Positions 26,381 to 38,414 of a stretch of 64,000 nt of DNA are shown one piece after another. The translations under genes were made by a program, and so were the position numbers. The stretch is from Corylus avellana (lineage: Eukaryota; Streptophyta; Magnoliopsida; Fagales; Betulaceae), in the NCBI RefSeq assembly GCF_901000735.1, contig NC_081541.1, positions 46,791,485 to 46,855,484 of the forward strand, written 5' to 3'. The notes under the pieces were generated by a model, which saw only the letters and a list, made by a program, of their open reading frames with translations, was not told where the DNA came from and ran no database searches. How positions within the stretch are numbered: position 1 is the first letter of the stretch; each line of letters starts with the position of its first letter.

Positions 26381-26776
26381 GGAAAAACTTCATTTTAGCC
26401 CCCTGAAGTTTCACGTGATTTGATCGAACCCCTCTCGCCCAAACTTTTAAATCTCTCACTTTGGACTCCTAAACTTTTAATTGCTCTCAATGTAGACCAT
26501 TTTCGTTAGATTTTAAACATTACACAACGTTTATACCCCTGACTTTTGTATAAAATTTTAATTTTACCCTTAATTCCAAAACCTTTTTTTATTTTAAAAA
26601 ATGAAAATCAGTGATATTTTGATATTTTTAATGGCTAAAATTGACGGAATTGTTCACATTGAAAGCAATTGAAAGTTTAGAAGTTCAAATTGAGAGATTT
26701 AAAAGTTTAGGAAGAGTTTGTCCAATCGCGTAGAATGTCAAAGGGTTAAAAGTGAAGCTTAAAAAAAAAAAAAAAA
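26381..26776. mobile_element. MITE with about 130-bp terminal inverted repeats
   Basis: The left arm (AACTTCATTTTAGCCCCCTG, AAACTTTTAAATCTCTCA, ATTGCTCTCAATGT) and right arm on the other strand (AGCTTCACTTTTAACCC, AAACTTTTAAATCTCTCA, ATTGCTTTCAATGT) match closely. No coding capacity. A-runs lie on both sides. Confidence 0.8.
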
Positions 26777-27123
26777 ATTATTGTATTTGTTACTCCCATA
26801 AAAGATGTTTTGCATTTATGGGTCAAAGAGGCTATTTTATGGTATATGCTTGAGCCCCACACACACACCAAGGCCGAAAGTGTCTCCCACAAGATTGGGC
26901 TTCTCTGCTTCCATATAAAACACAAAATAAACATTTGTTTTTTCTAAAAAAAAAAAAGAAAAAAAAAAAGGACTCTCTCTGTGTGTATGTGAACACACTG
27001 GAACCTTCCAATCTGTAACCAATTAGGGGTTCTCTAGGGTTTATCAGAATAAACCCAAATCCCCAAAGCCCTAATCTCTCTGGTTCTCTCTCTCTTTCTC
27101 ACTAACACTCACGCATACACAAA

Positions 27124-30100
27124 ATGGTTCGCTCCAACGGGATGAGGCTTGTCTACGGGCTTGCTCGTCGCTCTATCGCCTCCAATATCTTCCACCAATC
27201 CAAGACCTCCGTACGCCTTCTCTTTCTACTCCAATAGCACTGAATTTTCGTTATTTTTCAGTTAGTTCTCTTATTCTCTGATTCCTGCATGAAAATTTTG
27301 GTTGGGTTTGTGTAAACTTTCGATTTTTACAGATATACGAGACGGTGTGTAATGCGGGATATAGGAGTTTCAATTCTGGTGTTTGCAACCCATCTCGGAT
27401 TCTTGGAAATTATGCTTCAAAAAATGGTGAATATCATTTTTTTTCTTTAGTTTCAAGTTTGTTGGGGTTCTTTTGTAAGGTTGCTATGAGAATTTGTGGA
27501 AATAAAGGGAAGTAAAATGAAGTATTTGTTATTTTTTGGTATGTTGGTTAACGAAAACTCCACATAAAGTTAGCAGTTTACATATTGGGTTCAGTAAAAA
27601 TCAGCAACCAAATGAAGCTTACTGTATTAAATTGTTTTCGTTTTTTTCAATTTGGAATAATGATTTTTGTGTTCTGATAAGCAGTTGCTCAGAAAAATTG
27701 GTTGCTATTGGGAGCTCTGAATGCCAATTGGGGCGGAGTCAGATCAATTCATGGAACTGGTAATAAATGTACACTTGCAAAATAGATTTATATCTGAGTG
27801 TATCGATATGCATCCTTTGTGCCTTTCCCGTTTTGGAATAATTTATTCATCTGAAGTTTTTTACTGAAGAAGATTTTTTTTCTCATTTTATGGTTCCATG
27901 TTGTTTGAGATGTTGTGGGACTTGTGGAAATTTTCTCATGTCTAGTTCAATGGAAGGAATTATTTTTTGGGTGAAAAAATCTTCAGGAATGTTATGTGAG
28001 AGATGGAGTTTAATGCTGTTTTGCTTACTCTGTTTTGTGTTCGTTCTTGCTTTATAAATGCGTTTGTTTGTTTTCAATATTGGATTCTGAAAGGAAACTC
28101 TGGAATATGGTTAATGTGTTTGTGCTGGATTTTTTTTTTTTTTTATCTTTTATCAGCGGCCGCTGCGAGAGATTATTATGATATACTTGGCGTGAACAGG
28201 AATGCTAGTGCACCTGAGATAAAGAAAGCTTATTATGGGGTAGGTCCTTGCGTCATCTCTGTTTTAAGATTTACAGTTTTACACACAGACATAGGTACCG
28301 AAAGGATACAAACAAAGCATATGTATATGCCTATTAAATACGTAGAGCATCGACTACAGATGCTTGTCTGTCATTTTTTGATCACACATTGCCAACATTA
28401 TTTCTTTACTTATATATATGAAGCTCAGGCAGTTTAGAAAAGCTGGTAAGTATGGAACACTTATTCTCTCATACCTTGAAGGTTTGGTATATGGTGTGAT
28501 TGTCCTTTTAGTTATAATTGTGAAACACTTAAAAATTCTAAATTGAGAGAAGCTCATAAATTTGTTTATTTGTAAAGCCAAATAAACAAATGATGTAGCA
28601 CAAAAGTTTCTTAGGCAGGAGGAAGAAAAGGCTTGTGCATATGTATTGATTTAAATGAAAAAACCCATGTATATCATATGTATTGCTGGATATGTCTACA
28701 TATACTTCATGTGTTGCTTGTCTCCTCTGTGTAGGGTGCTAGGTTTGGATATTCTGTTTCTCAACTTTGAGTTGCTTTTGCTTTGAATATGTCACCATTT
28801 ACTGTGTAATTATTTGTTGGGTGTTTTTTCTGCAGCTTGCAAAGAAGCTCCATCCAGATACAAATAAAAGTGATCCAGAGGCCGAAAAAAAGTTTCAAGA
28901 AGTTCAAGCAGCATATGAGGTTTTTGTTTTTTTTTTCTTTCTATTTTTATTTTTTATTTTTAACTCCAGAATCTTTTAAGTATGTTCTCAAGATTTACTT
29001 GTGTAATTGCTTAAAGCTTTTATCTTTTTTTTGTTATTGTTGTAGGTTTTGAAAGATGACGATAAGCGACAGCAATATGATCAGGTTTAACATTTTTAAC
29101 GAATAGTTATTTGCTGATTATTTTTCTGCTATAATATTTCTGATGGGTTTGAACATGGAAGTAGATTAGTACTTGCATGTTACTGTACAAACTCCTTGTA
29201 TTTGAAATTCTGTATAGTTCAATGGTGTTACAAGTAAATAGATAAGTTCTGTTTTCTAGATAATACTGAATACGATGTGGAAAAACTTGCATGGAAATAA
29301 AATTTTCTAAACACATATTCATATTCTTTTCCCTAGTCTTGAATGTGTGAAAAATAACCAACATATAATCATGAACATCATCCAGTATAGGTGTATTTCT
29401 CTTTTCTTATAGGTAGCTTTGTTATCTTGCTTCTAAAGGCATGGTGACATTTGTTTTATATCCATGGAATTGTCTTTATGCATGAGGAAATAAGGTTTCT
29501 TTGACAAGATACTATTAGTCACTTGACCTGAGGTTTCCCACGATTACTGATACAAAACTGATTAATATAGGACAAACAAATTTAATTCTAAAACTGATGT
29601 AGGTTGGGTGCTGATTATCCCATAGATGGCACAAACTGAGTTAGACACTTTTGGGATGAAGCTTGGGGGAAACATGAATTAAAGTTACCAGTATTTTGGC
29701 AGTTGGTGTTTAGGGGCTTTAATATCACTATGTTTAAGCTTTAAAGAGGGGAAGGGTTAGGGTGTTGAGAAAGGCCTGAGCTTTGGATTCAAATTAAAGA
29801 AAAAAAGTCTTCATCGCTTTTCTGAGGTCTGTGAGAAGTACCCAAGGATAGAAACTTTCAGTTATAAGTGCTTTGGAGGCCTATTTAAGGCGTGAGATGA
29901 GCTATGGTTTTTCTGTAGGAATTCTTAAGGTTTTCTTCCCTTCTTTCCCCCTTTTTCCTTTCAGTTCCCTTCCCCTGTGACATGCATTACATGAATGCCT
30001 ATGTACATGTTTGTTCTTATGAGTCATATATGTGTTCCTCCTATACCCAGCAAATGCATATAAATGAGTTCCCTTTATCATAATTGGCTTGTAAAGTGGG

Positions 30101-33100
30101 GGAGATTATTCCGTTTGCTATTTGAGTGCGCAAAGTAATTGTGCATTTTAGAAGATTCATTGCTTAGATGTATAATGGTTTTTCTGGTACTTATCTTATC
30201 ATTTTTCATCTTATTCGCCACTATTCCTCCTATAAGCTTTGTATTTGTCTGTATTTACCTTGTTTGAACACACAATCTTATAGGTTGGTCATGAGGCATT
30301 TGTACAGCAAGGAGAAAATGGTTTTCCCAATGGTTTTCAGGGTCCATTTTCGGATTTCTTTCGTGATAATGTAAGTACTTTTCAATTGTTTTAGTTCTGC
30401 CAATATGTTGCTTACAAACTTAAATCTTCCCCAATCTTTAATGTGTATCTATTATTCAATATGGGCTTGTTTCGGTGTTGAGAATTTTGAGTGCTTGAAA
30501 TCAGTTTTAAGCCTTTGGTGGGTTCAAGTTGTTGAGATATAAAATTTTTAGAAGCTGAACTTCACATGATTCAGGCAAAAGTGGTTGTCTCTATCCAGTA
30601 TTACTGTTATGTTACAACATCCATGAAAAACACCAGATAGCATTTTATTGATTTTGTGGAAGTTAAATTTGTTATATATAATTTGTACACGTCTGTTTGA
30701 TGAAGAATATAATAGACTTACAAGAGTCCCTATCACATATAATTGGTATTGGGTTCAGATACGAGGTACGAAGTTGGAAAAAATCATCTAGGATCCGCAA
30801 TTGCATTCTTACTTCCATCTCAGGACGTGCTGTCTGTTTTTCGAGCTAAGCTGAACCCTTCTTGATTAAGTTTTTGCCCTAATTGATCTTGCCAATTGTA
30901 CACTCAATTTGACAAGCGGATAACACAACCTATACAAGTCTTTCACCTCAGCGTATCTTTAGCCTGCTTCCATTCAAGATTTTGTGGGGTCTTTATCTTT
31001 AGTGATTTTTTTTTATAAAAAAAAAAAGAATCTTTAGTGCTTCTTTACTTGTTTCTTTAGTTCCAGCTTTTTAGAGGTTTTTGGCATTACTTGTTTTGTT
31101 TCTAAACATCAAGTGTTCATACAATACATGCTAGGGAAGCTATGCTTCCATCAAGTAAGTATTCACTGCGAATTGGTGCTTACTGGAAACTGCTTATGGT
31201 AATTTCTTACTTGGTGCTTTTTTTCTAGTGTACTATTACCTAATTGATTCAAGAATCGGTCCATTTTCCATTTGGTGGGGGTTATCAAACTTTTGTTTGG
31301 AGTTTCCAGTGTTGAGATCACGATGTTGCTGAAGTCCATAGTATGGTCTATGGATGGGATGTTGTATTGCAAAAATTGTCTGCCTTTTAGCATTTCTGTT
31401 TTTCAGGATGTTAATTTCTTCTTTGAAATCTGATGTGATATTTTATGCGCATGCTGTGGCTACTATGGTGATCAGGTGTTTGAAGATTTCTTCAATCGAA
31501 GACTTGGTGGTGAAGATGTCAAGGTTTTCTTGCAATTCGATTATGCATCATTTGTTTTTTGTTTTACATCTGGTTCTTTGGCATGCATTTCATAGCTGAT
31601 TAATTTTCATAGGTTGCTCTTGAACTATCCTTCATGGAAGCTGTTCAGGGAACCACTAAGACTGTGACATTTCAAACTGATGTGCCATGTCAACCCTGTG
31701 GTATGCTGATTCAATATACTTATGAAATGTTACGACTCTATTTTGTAATTTTATTTGTTGTTTGCTCTGTTTGGTTGGTGAGATTAATTTAGTTTGGATT
31801 TAAAGGTTCCCAACCTTATATTTTATTCTGTTTCTGGAGTTTTGCAGGTGGACGTGGTGTTGCTGCAGGAGTCAAACCAGAAAAATGTTCACGCTGTAAA
31901 GGTTTAGGCGCTGTAAGTTTTACTAGGGAAGAGAAACTTAATCATTTTTATTGGGATAAAATTTACTATCCCATTGATAACTTCTTGTTTTGCTGCCTAT
32001 ACAGATAACTATGCAACAGGGTATATTTACGGTGCAGATTACTTGTCCCCAGTGTCATGGAGAACGGGAATATGTGCCGGTATTGTTATCTGTCTCTGTA
32101 TTCTCACTTAATGATTAATATGAATTTCAAGATAATCCCTTGAATTATTTTTTACTATTCTCTGTATCCTGCATCTTTTTTTTTTTTCATGCTTTTTTTT
32201 CAAGTCTATAATACCAGTTGGCCACTATTATCTGCAGCCTCAATACATCTGCAAGTCATGCAAGGGAAAACGAGTTGTGTCAGGAACAAAGTCAGTCAAG
32301 CTTAATATCGTGCCAGGTATTTCTTTTTTTAATCTTAAGATTTTTAGGCCCTGGTGGTTGTGTTGCTGAAAGTTCATCCAGCGGTTGATCGATTTCATAT
32401 CCTTGCTATTTAATGAAGGAACTCCTTCAGCAATTTTGTATAACAAACTTCTCCATACCAAATCTAATGCTTAGTTGCATGATTTCAGGACTTCAATTTT
32501 GTATGTGGTTGGTTAGTGTGTACTAGAATGGGGATTTGGGAATTAAATTGATTGTTTTACAGGTTTTATTTAGTAATTTCGGATCAGACTTGCTTCACGT
32601 AGCAGAGATATTTTGTTTCTCAAGCTTTAAGAAGAAAAGAAAAGAAAATGAATAATATCTGGTTTTATAGGATTCTTATATACTAGTTTCTATAGGTGCT
32701 TAACTCTCTAGTTCTTTGCCATTTGCAGGGGTAGATAACAATGAGACTATAAAGGTGAGCAGAAGCGGTGGAGCAGATCCTGATGGAAATCAGCCTGGAG
32801 ATCTTTACGTTGTCCTTAAGGTAACCGGCATAACTTTCTTTTCCATTGATTATGTCCTCTTTTGTTTCTTTTTGTGGTTACTTCACTGTTAGAATGCCCT
32901 TTTTCTAAAAATTTCCTTTCTTTTCCAACTATAAATATCATATTCTTCTCTGCAGGTTCGTGAAGATCCTGTTTTCCGTAGAGAAGGCTCTGACATTCAT
33001 GTAGATGCCGTCTTGAGTATCAGTCAGGTAATGCTTGCTGTAATGTTTCATTTCGTAGGCATTGATATGTTGTAATGTGTGGAAGTATTGAACAGTAAGT

Positions 33101-36100
33101 TGTATGAGGTGGTTGAATAAAATAATTATTGTGCCCAGCTTGAAGCTATATTAATTTCATTCAAATTTTTGGTTAGCAAAAGCTAAACTGAGACTTTCAC
33201 TGACTTCATACAAAATATTTTGTAGTTAAGGCTTGTAGACTAATTCTAGGAATTTGCCCCATGTGTTGTTTCTTCCCACCTTTGTGGCCACCATAACAGA
33301 GTATAGACCTTTGTGTACTAGGGTTGCATCTCTTAGCGCTTTTCAATAAAATGAATTACTTATTAAAGAAATGAAAATCATGCCTGCAGATGCTGGCGTT
33401 GGGGTTTGGTATCGCAAAGTTGGTCATTGGTCTAGTGATTATAGAAGAAGGTTTTAAGCTAATCAACCTTTATTAGTTGATTATGGTTTCAGAAAAGATG
33501 AGACATAAGAATGAAGATGATCCATTGACACGCCATTCTTCTTACATATGCAACCCCCACTTAAACGTAATGATATGTTGTTTCTTTAGATTGTCCGGGG
33601 TAAAGATCTTCCCTAAAGCGGTTGAGCAGGGAAAGAAAAGCCACTCTCAAAGGAACCTTATTCCGCCTAATACTCCTCTATGAGAATGGAGTATTATCAT
33701 GGGAAACAAGGATAATGTAGTAAGATCTAACATCAAACAACCCTCTCCTGGAAGGAACTCGATAAAGTATGTCTTCACCACCCAAAATGGAACCTTACTA
33801 ATTGGAAATTACTCTTTTATCTATATCTTTAATCAAAGGATTTACTTATATTTTTCCTGTCTCACCCTAACATCATAGAACAAGGTGAATACTGAGGTAA
33901 ATAGATATATCTCCCAATCGTGAGCCATTCTGAGAAAAATAATATTCCACTAATGAGAGGCACTAGAAAGCTCCAAATGGTCTGCCGTTGTAGCATCCTT
34001 GAAACAGACAATGCTAAGCAAGTCCAGAAGAGCTATTTTGAGGGCTTGGTCCCCACACCGTATATCATGCCATAATCGAATTTGGAACCATCACCCACCT
34101 CAAATCTCGTATGGCTAGAAAGCTCCCCCCAACCCCTCCTAATATTCTTCCAAAGCCCCACCCCATACAACCCATAGTCCTCATTTGAACACCGCCCACC
34201 CACTTCAAATCTAGTAAGATCTCTCTTTAATGAACATAGCGCCAAAGCCACTTCTCCAGAAGAGCCCAGCTGAACACAGTTGTAGTACTTACACAATTTC
34301 AAAGTATAGTTTTCAATCACAACCTTACCTAGGGGCACCTTACGCCTTTAAAGAAATTTTGATTACTAACTAAAAAAAAAGTTTTCAATCACTTATGTTT
34401 TTCAACCACAGCTGGTGTTAAAACTGCTTTAGTATAACCTTTTAGAGTAATAGAAAAATCATTTGACAAAATATCATTGAGTTACATTTGTGGAAACCAC
34501 TCCTGTTAGCGTATAAAACTTCCTGAGATTTGGTAGTTTATCCAAAACTTTTGTTATGTGCAAACCTGTCCTGTTGACCAAATCTAGTAACCTAGCCCCT
34601 TTTGAAGTTCATGTTTGATACAGTTTTATGTTAAATTCTTTCAAGTTACTTATTTTTTTGGTTTTATTGGATTGATCTTGGGCAGGCAATTTTGGGGGGA
34701 ACCATCCAAGTTCCAACTCTCACCGGAGATGTTGTCCTCAAGGTTTGTTTAATCCATTGTATATGTTTATTACTTTTGCCTGGGAAAAATTATTAATGGC
34801 TGGTTTTTATGTTGAGGTTCTTTCTATTTTGATTGGGAATCGCCACAACTCACAAGATTTGAATCCATGACTTGACCCCCACATCATTTATATGGGGTTG
34901 GAAGGGCCTTTTAGCTGAATGTCTATTGGATTGTACATTTCTTTCTTGTCATAATTCTCTATAGAGTATCATGATTAAAATAATTTCTGATATTCAGGTC
35001 CGCACAGGCACCCAGCCTGGTCAGAAGGTAGTTCTTAAGAAGAAAGGTTAGTGAACTAGACTTGCTAAATCTCATTGTCTTTGTTTGTACAATTTTGTGT
35101 GCAATGAAGGATTATATTTTTGCTTGCTCCTTACATTTCTAGTCTGCCAAAGGGTGCGAAAATAATTTTTTTAATTAATTAGATCCTTTTATATTTCAGT
35201 CCCTTGGACTTTGTTTCTTGTTTGTTTTTCCCTTCAAATTCCTATTAAAGCAGCTTCCTCCTTGACTTGTGTAAATTTAGTCCTCTCAAGGAATTTCCTG
35301 GAAATTTAACAAAAGATCACCTATGATGTCAGAGTTAATTTGAGTCACACAAGACTATTATGTACACACTGTTGGTGATCATCATTTCAATGCAATATTT
35401 GATGATTTTATTTTTAATAGTTAAAGCAAGTTATTATGTATAGAATAGTTGATTTTTATTTGTTTGTCCTGACCTTGAATGCAGTTTGTGAATAGCAGTT
35501 GCGTACATGTTATATTGAGAATCTTCGTTAACTTTGATGCAACTTACTCAAGTAGTAAAAGCTGGCGTAGTAATGTGTTAAAAACTCACAATAATATAAA
35601 ACTATTTTGTTTAGTGAGGATAGAGAATTGATTGAGGCTGTTGTCCCAAGAGAATTGATCACTAGCCTGCCTTAATCCTTTTCTAATCGAGTGTGCATAT
35701 TAGCTTCAATTTTGTGCATACTAAGATGGAAATGATATGCTCTAATTTTGCTTTGATGCTGCTAGATTCTGAAAATTTCTCAAGCTCAAAATTTGTTATT
35801 CAAAGCTATGTATGTTTTGTCAGTGTACATTGATAGGCATGTTTAACCTCTAATCTTGTTTTTGAGCAGGGATCAAGACGAGGAACTCTTTCTCGTTTGG
35901 TGATCAATTTGTGCACTTCAATGTCAGCATTCCAGCGTAGGGTTTCTTGCTCTAAACCATTGTTTTTGTAGTGTTTTTTCACGCACCAGCAGATATATTT
36001 ATGGCTGTGTTCCAACATGGGGTGGATTAGGGGGAAAATTGTGCAGTTTTAAGTGAAATGCATAAGCATCATATCTGTAGCCCTCTCATTTAACCACAGA

Positions 36101-36252
36101 TTTTCTTTTTGTTGTGGAAGTAGATTAGAATGCTTGACTAGGAGAATGATTTGTGCAGGAATCTGACACAAAGGCAACGTGAATTGATTGAAGAGTTTGC
36201 CAAAGAAGAGCAAGGGGAATGTGATAAGCGTGCCGCCGGAGCATCTGGATAA
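27124..36252 (+). CDS. GFA2: mitochondrial DnaJ/Hsp40 co-chaperone (GFA2-like)
   Basis: Eighteen coding exons: 27124-27210, 27333-27426, 27685-27759, 28157-28239, 28836-28919, 29046-29084, 30284-30370, 31476-31523, 31613-31700, 31848-31912, 32005-32079, 32238-32316, 32729-32820, 32956-33027, 34686-34742, 34998-35046, 35870-35936, 36159-36252; 444 aa. The N-terminus is rich in Arg/Ser with few acids (mitochondrial presequence). The J domain, [13 protein letters not shown] to KRQQYDQ, spans about 90-154 with HPD at 119-121. A G/F-poor linker precedes four CxxCxG zinc-binding repeats at about 226-285 (CQPCGG, CSRCKG, CPQCHG, CKSCKG), then the C-terminal substrate-binding domain. Type I DnaJ partner of mitochondrial Hsp70; Arabidopsis GFA2 is needed for polar nuclei fusion and synergid death. 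If intron 17 is retained, a TAG follows at once. Intron 14 carries a LINE relic. Confidence 0.94.
33450..34345 (-). pseudogene. LINE (L1-type) ORF2 C-terminal relic in GFA2 intron 14
   Basis: On the minus strand a broken frame reads [20 protein letters not shown] then VGDGSK, followed by ALK and [13 protein letters not shown], and later [14 protein letters not shown] and [12 protein letters not shown]. These are hallmark pieces of the region after the reverse transcriptase in plant L1-type LINEs. Stops and frame changes show it is dead. The insertion is antisense to GFA2 and explains the 1.66-kb intron. Confidence 0.8.
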
Positions 36253-38414
36253 ACAGAGACTAGAGAAATATTTTTTGTGTGCTAATTTATCCAAATTCAT
36301 ACTTAGCAAGCGAGGACAAAGGAACATAAAGGAAAAGCATCAATAGTAGAAAGACCAACCTCTCTGGAAGTTTTGTAGGAGTGATTTTGGCTTTATTTTG
36401 TCAATTTGTTTATCTTGTAAGGGCATGTAACATTCTTCAACATAAATCACAATGGTATAATTATCATTTGAGGCTAAAATATTTGATCACTTGCATCCAG
36501 AGTATCCAAGCTGGCATTGTACATATTCTTTACTTTTCTATACTATTAAAATAAATGTATGCAGATTCATCATAAAGTCGAGTTCTGCCACTTTTGTCTA
36601 AGTATTTTAGAAGATAAGAGTTTTTTTTTTTTTTTTTGAATCTTGATATAGATATGGGTGTTTATATGGAAAACGTTATATTTACTAAATTTTTTTCTAA
36701 AAAGTTAGTTCGTAGGTGATGTGTCATCATTTTATCCCATGAGATTTACTATTTTGGAAAATGTGTCAGCATTTCATGTGATGGTGACACATTACTTAGA
36801 AACCAACTTTTTGAGAAAATTTGTGAAGTGTAGCATGTCTCAAATAAACTGATCTTGAACATAGTAACATACAATCTAGTTGGTAAAAAGTTTGAACTCA
36901 ACTTCTTGAAACAAAATAAAACGGACCAAATTTTGACTTTTAATTTTTGGTTTAACTTAAAGACTATATTGCAGTCTAAAAAATGATTGTCAAGACTATG
37001 CCCTAAATACGAATACAACTTGTTTACTCTAGCAAACTGAATTCGAATACAAGTCTCTAATTCCTTAAAAACTCAGTTCTAAAATCCTAGTTGATATATA
37101 CTAAGCATGTACCTAGAATTGATAGATATTTAGGAAGTTAATTTACATCCAAAATGAATTTAGAGTAGGGTTGAGCTTAATTAAGGATTAAAGAAATCAA
37201 GGGTATAATTGGATAATGACTACAAGAATCAAAGAATTTTTGAGGTCGAGTTGGGATGAAGCCCTTAAAACCCAAATCTATACTACCTCCTATAAAATTG
37301 CCAGATTTTAAGAAGTATTACACTGGTGTTATAACTTCTATTCCAAGTCAATGTTATATACCACGCTTCTATCTCACCTTGCCGATGTAATATTGCCAAT
37401 CAGCTCTTGGATTATCTATTTAAAAAAAAAGGTTTGACGGTGCTACATTTGCATTACTCTTTCTAACATTTATGGCCCATCACATTAGTTCTAAAGGAGA
37501 TTGTAATAAAAGTCACAATACCCCAGGCATTTTCCTTTTAAAAATAGAGCTCAAGGCCACTCCAAATTCATGTAAACGACTCCAAAACTGTCCTACTAAT
37601 ATTGGATTGAGTAGGTATACCAGCTAAAACAGATCCATTGTTAGGCAAGGAACAACAAAAAGGGAAGGGGAAAGGGATAGGTTTTAAATAACTGCCACAG
37701 GAAATAAATGAGACCAGGTAGATCTATGAAACGATCCTCAACTGGTACTTCCTTGGGAGAGTAGATAAAGCATGCAGGAATATCCAAGTTTAAAGCAAAC
37801 AACCGGTAGACAAACTTGATAAAGATATGGAAGTTTTCTGCCCTGCTTCATTTGCATGATAAACTGTGTAAAAAACAATTCCCGGCCAGGGGCTATTCTA
37901 ACAGACATCTTTCTTAAAGCCAACCTTTATAAGCACAGTAAATTATGAAGCAAGCTGTTTTATATAAAAAATGAAATTATGCTCAATCGTTCTAGAGGGC
38001 ACTTGTCACTGTTTTTACACAAAAAAAAAAAAAAAAAAAAAAACATTGAAATGCTTTGGATGATTACCCAAAAATGGCCCAAAATTATATATATGTATAT
38101 ATTGAAAAAAAAAAAAAAAAACTGACGAGTTCATTCATCAGTCAGTACCTGGAAAAATAGATTAATCTATTGCATGAGCATTGCCGCCATGCTCTCTATG
38201 AGCCTGATTATTGGTTAAAACAAAAAGGAATACCTCTGGGCCAATCGGCAAATCTGAAAATCCTTTATAGCTTCTCAGAGCCGAGGATAAACGAGGTAGA
38301 TCATCACTCAAAAGAGACTGGAAAAAGCTCTCATGCAATAATAGAAATTATTCCCAGTCTCACAAACAAATCCGGGGATTTCTTGACTCAACATAACCTC
38401 AGCTGTGCAACATA
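36253..38414. other. convergent intergenic region between GFA2 and FRIENDLY
   Basis: 3' UTRs of both genes, one fold-back MITE (36655-36840), poly(A) runs near 38019-38043 and 38105-38120. No gene seen. Confidence 0.7.
36655..36840. mobile_element. short fold-back MITE
   Basis: About 60-bp imperfect inverted repeats: the left has AAAAAGTTAGTT and GATGTGTCATCAT, the right has GATGGTGACACATTA and AACCAACTTTTTGAG. The internal part is under 70 bp. Confidence 0.7.

Larger units (their letters stand above)
22904..27123. other. divergent intergenic region between MCTP and GFA2, repeat-rich
   Basis: Holds a large fold-back repeat (23300-23905), two more copies of the TRIM/LTR family (24389-24465 and 25228-25440), an AT-rich stretch, a long-TIR MITE (26381-26776) and, at the right, the GFA2 leader with TAGGGTTTA and CCCTAA motifs. 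The minus strand at about 25060-24600 contains short stretches that read like decayed protein in changing frames, for example NLTKNEVQISSVSTDDSDK; I do not recognise a family. Confidence 0.65.

Noticed and set aside
31163..31393. Open frames in GFA2 intron 7
   Set aside because: No family similarity; surrounded by verified exon joins on the other strand.
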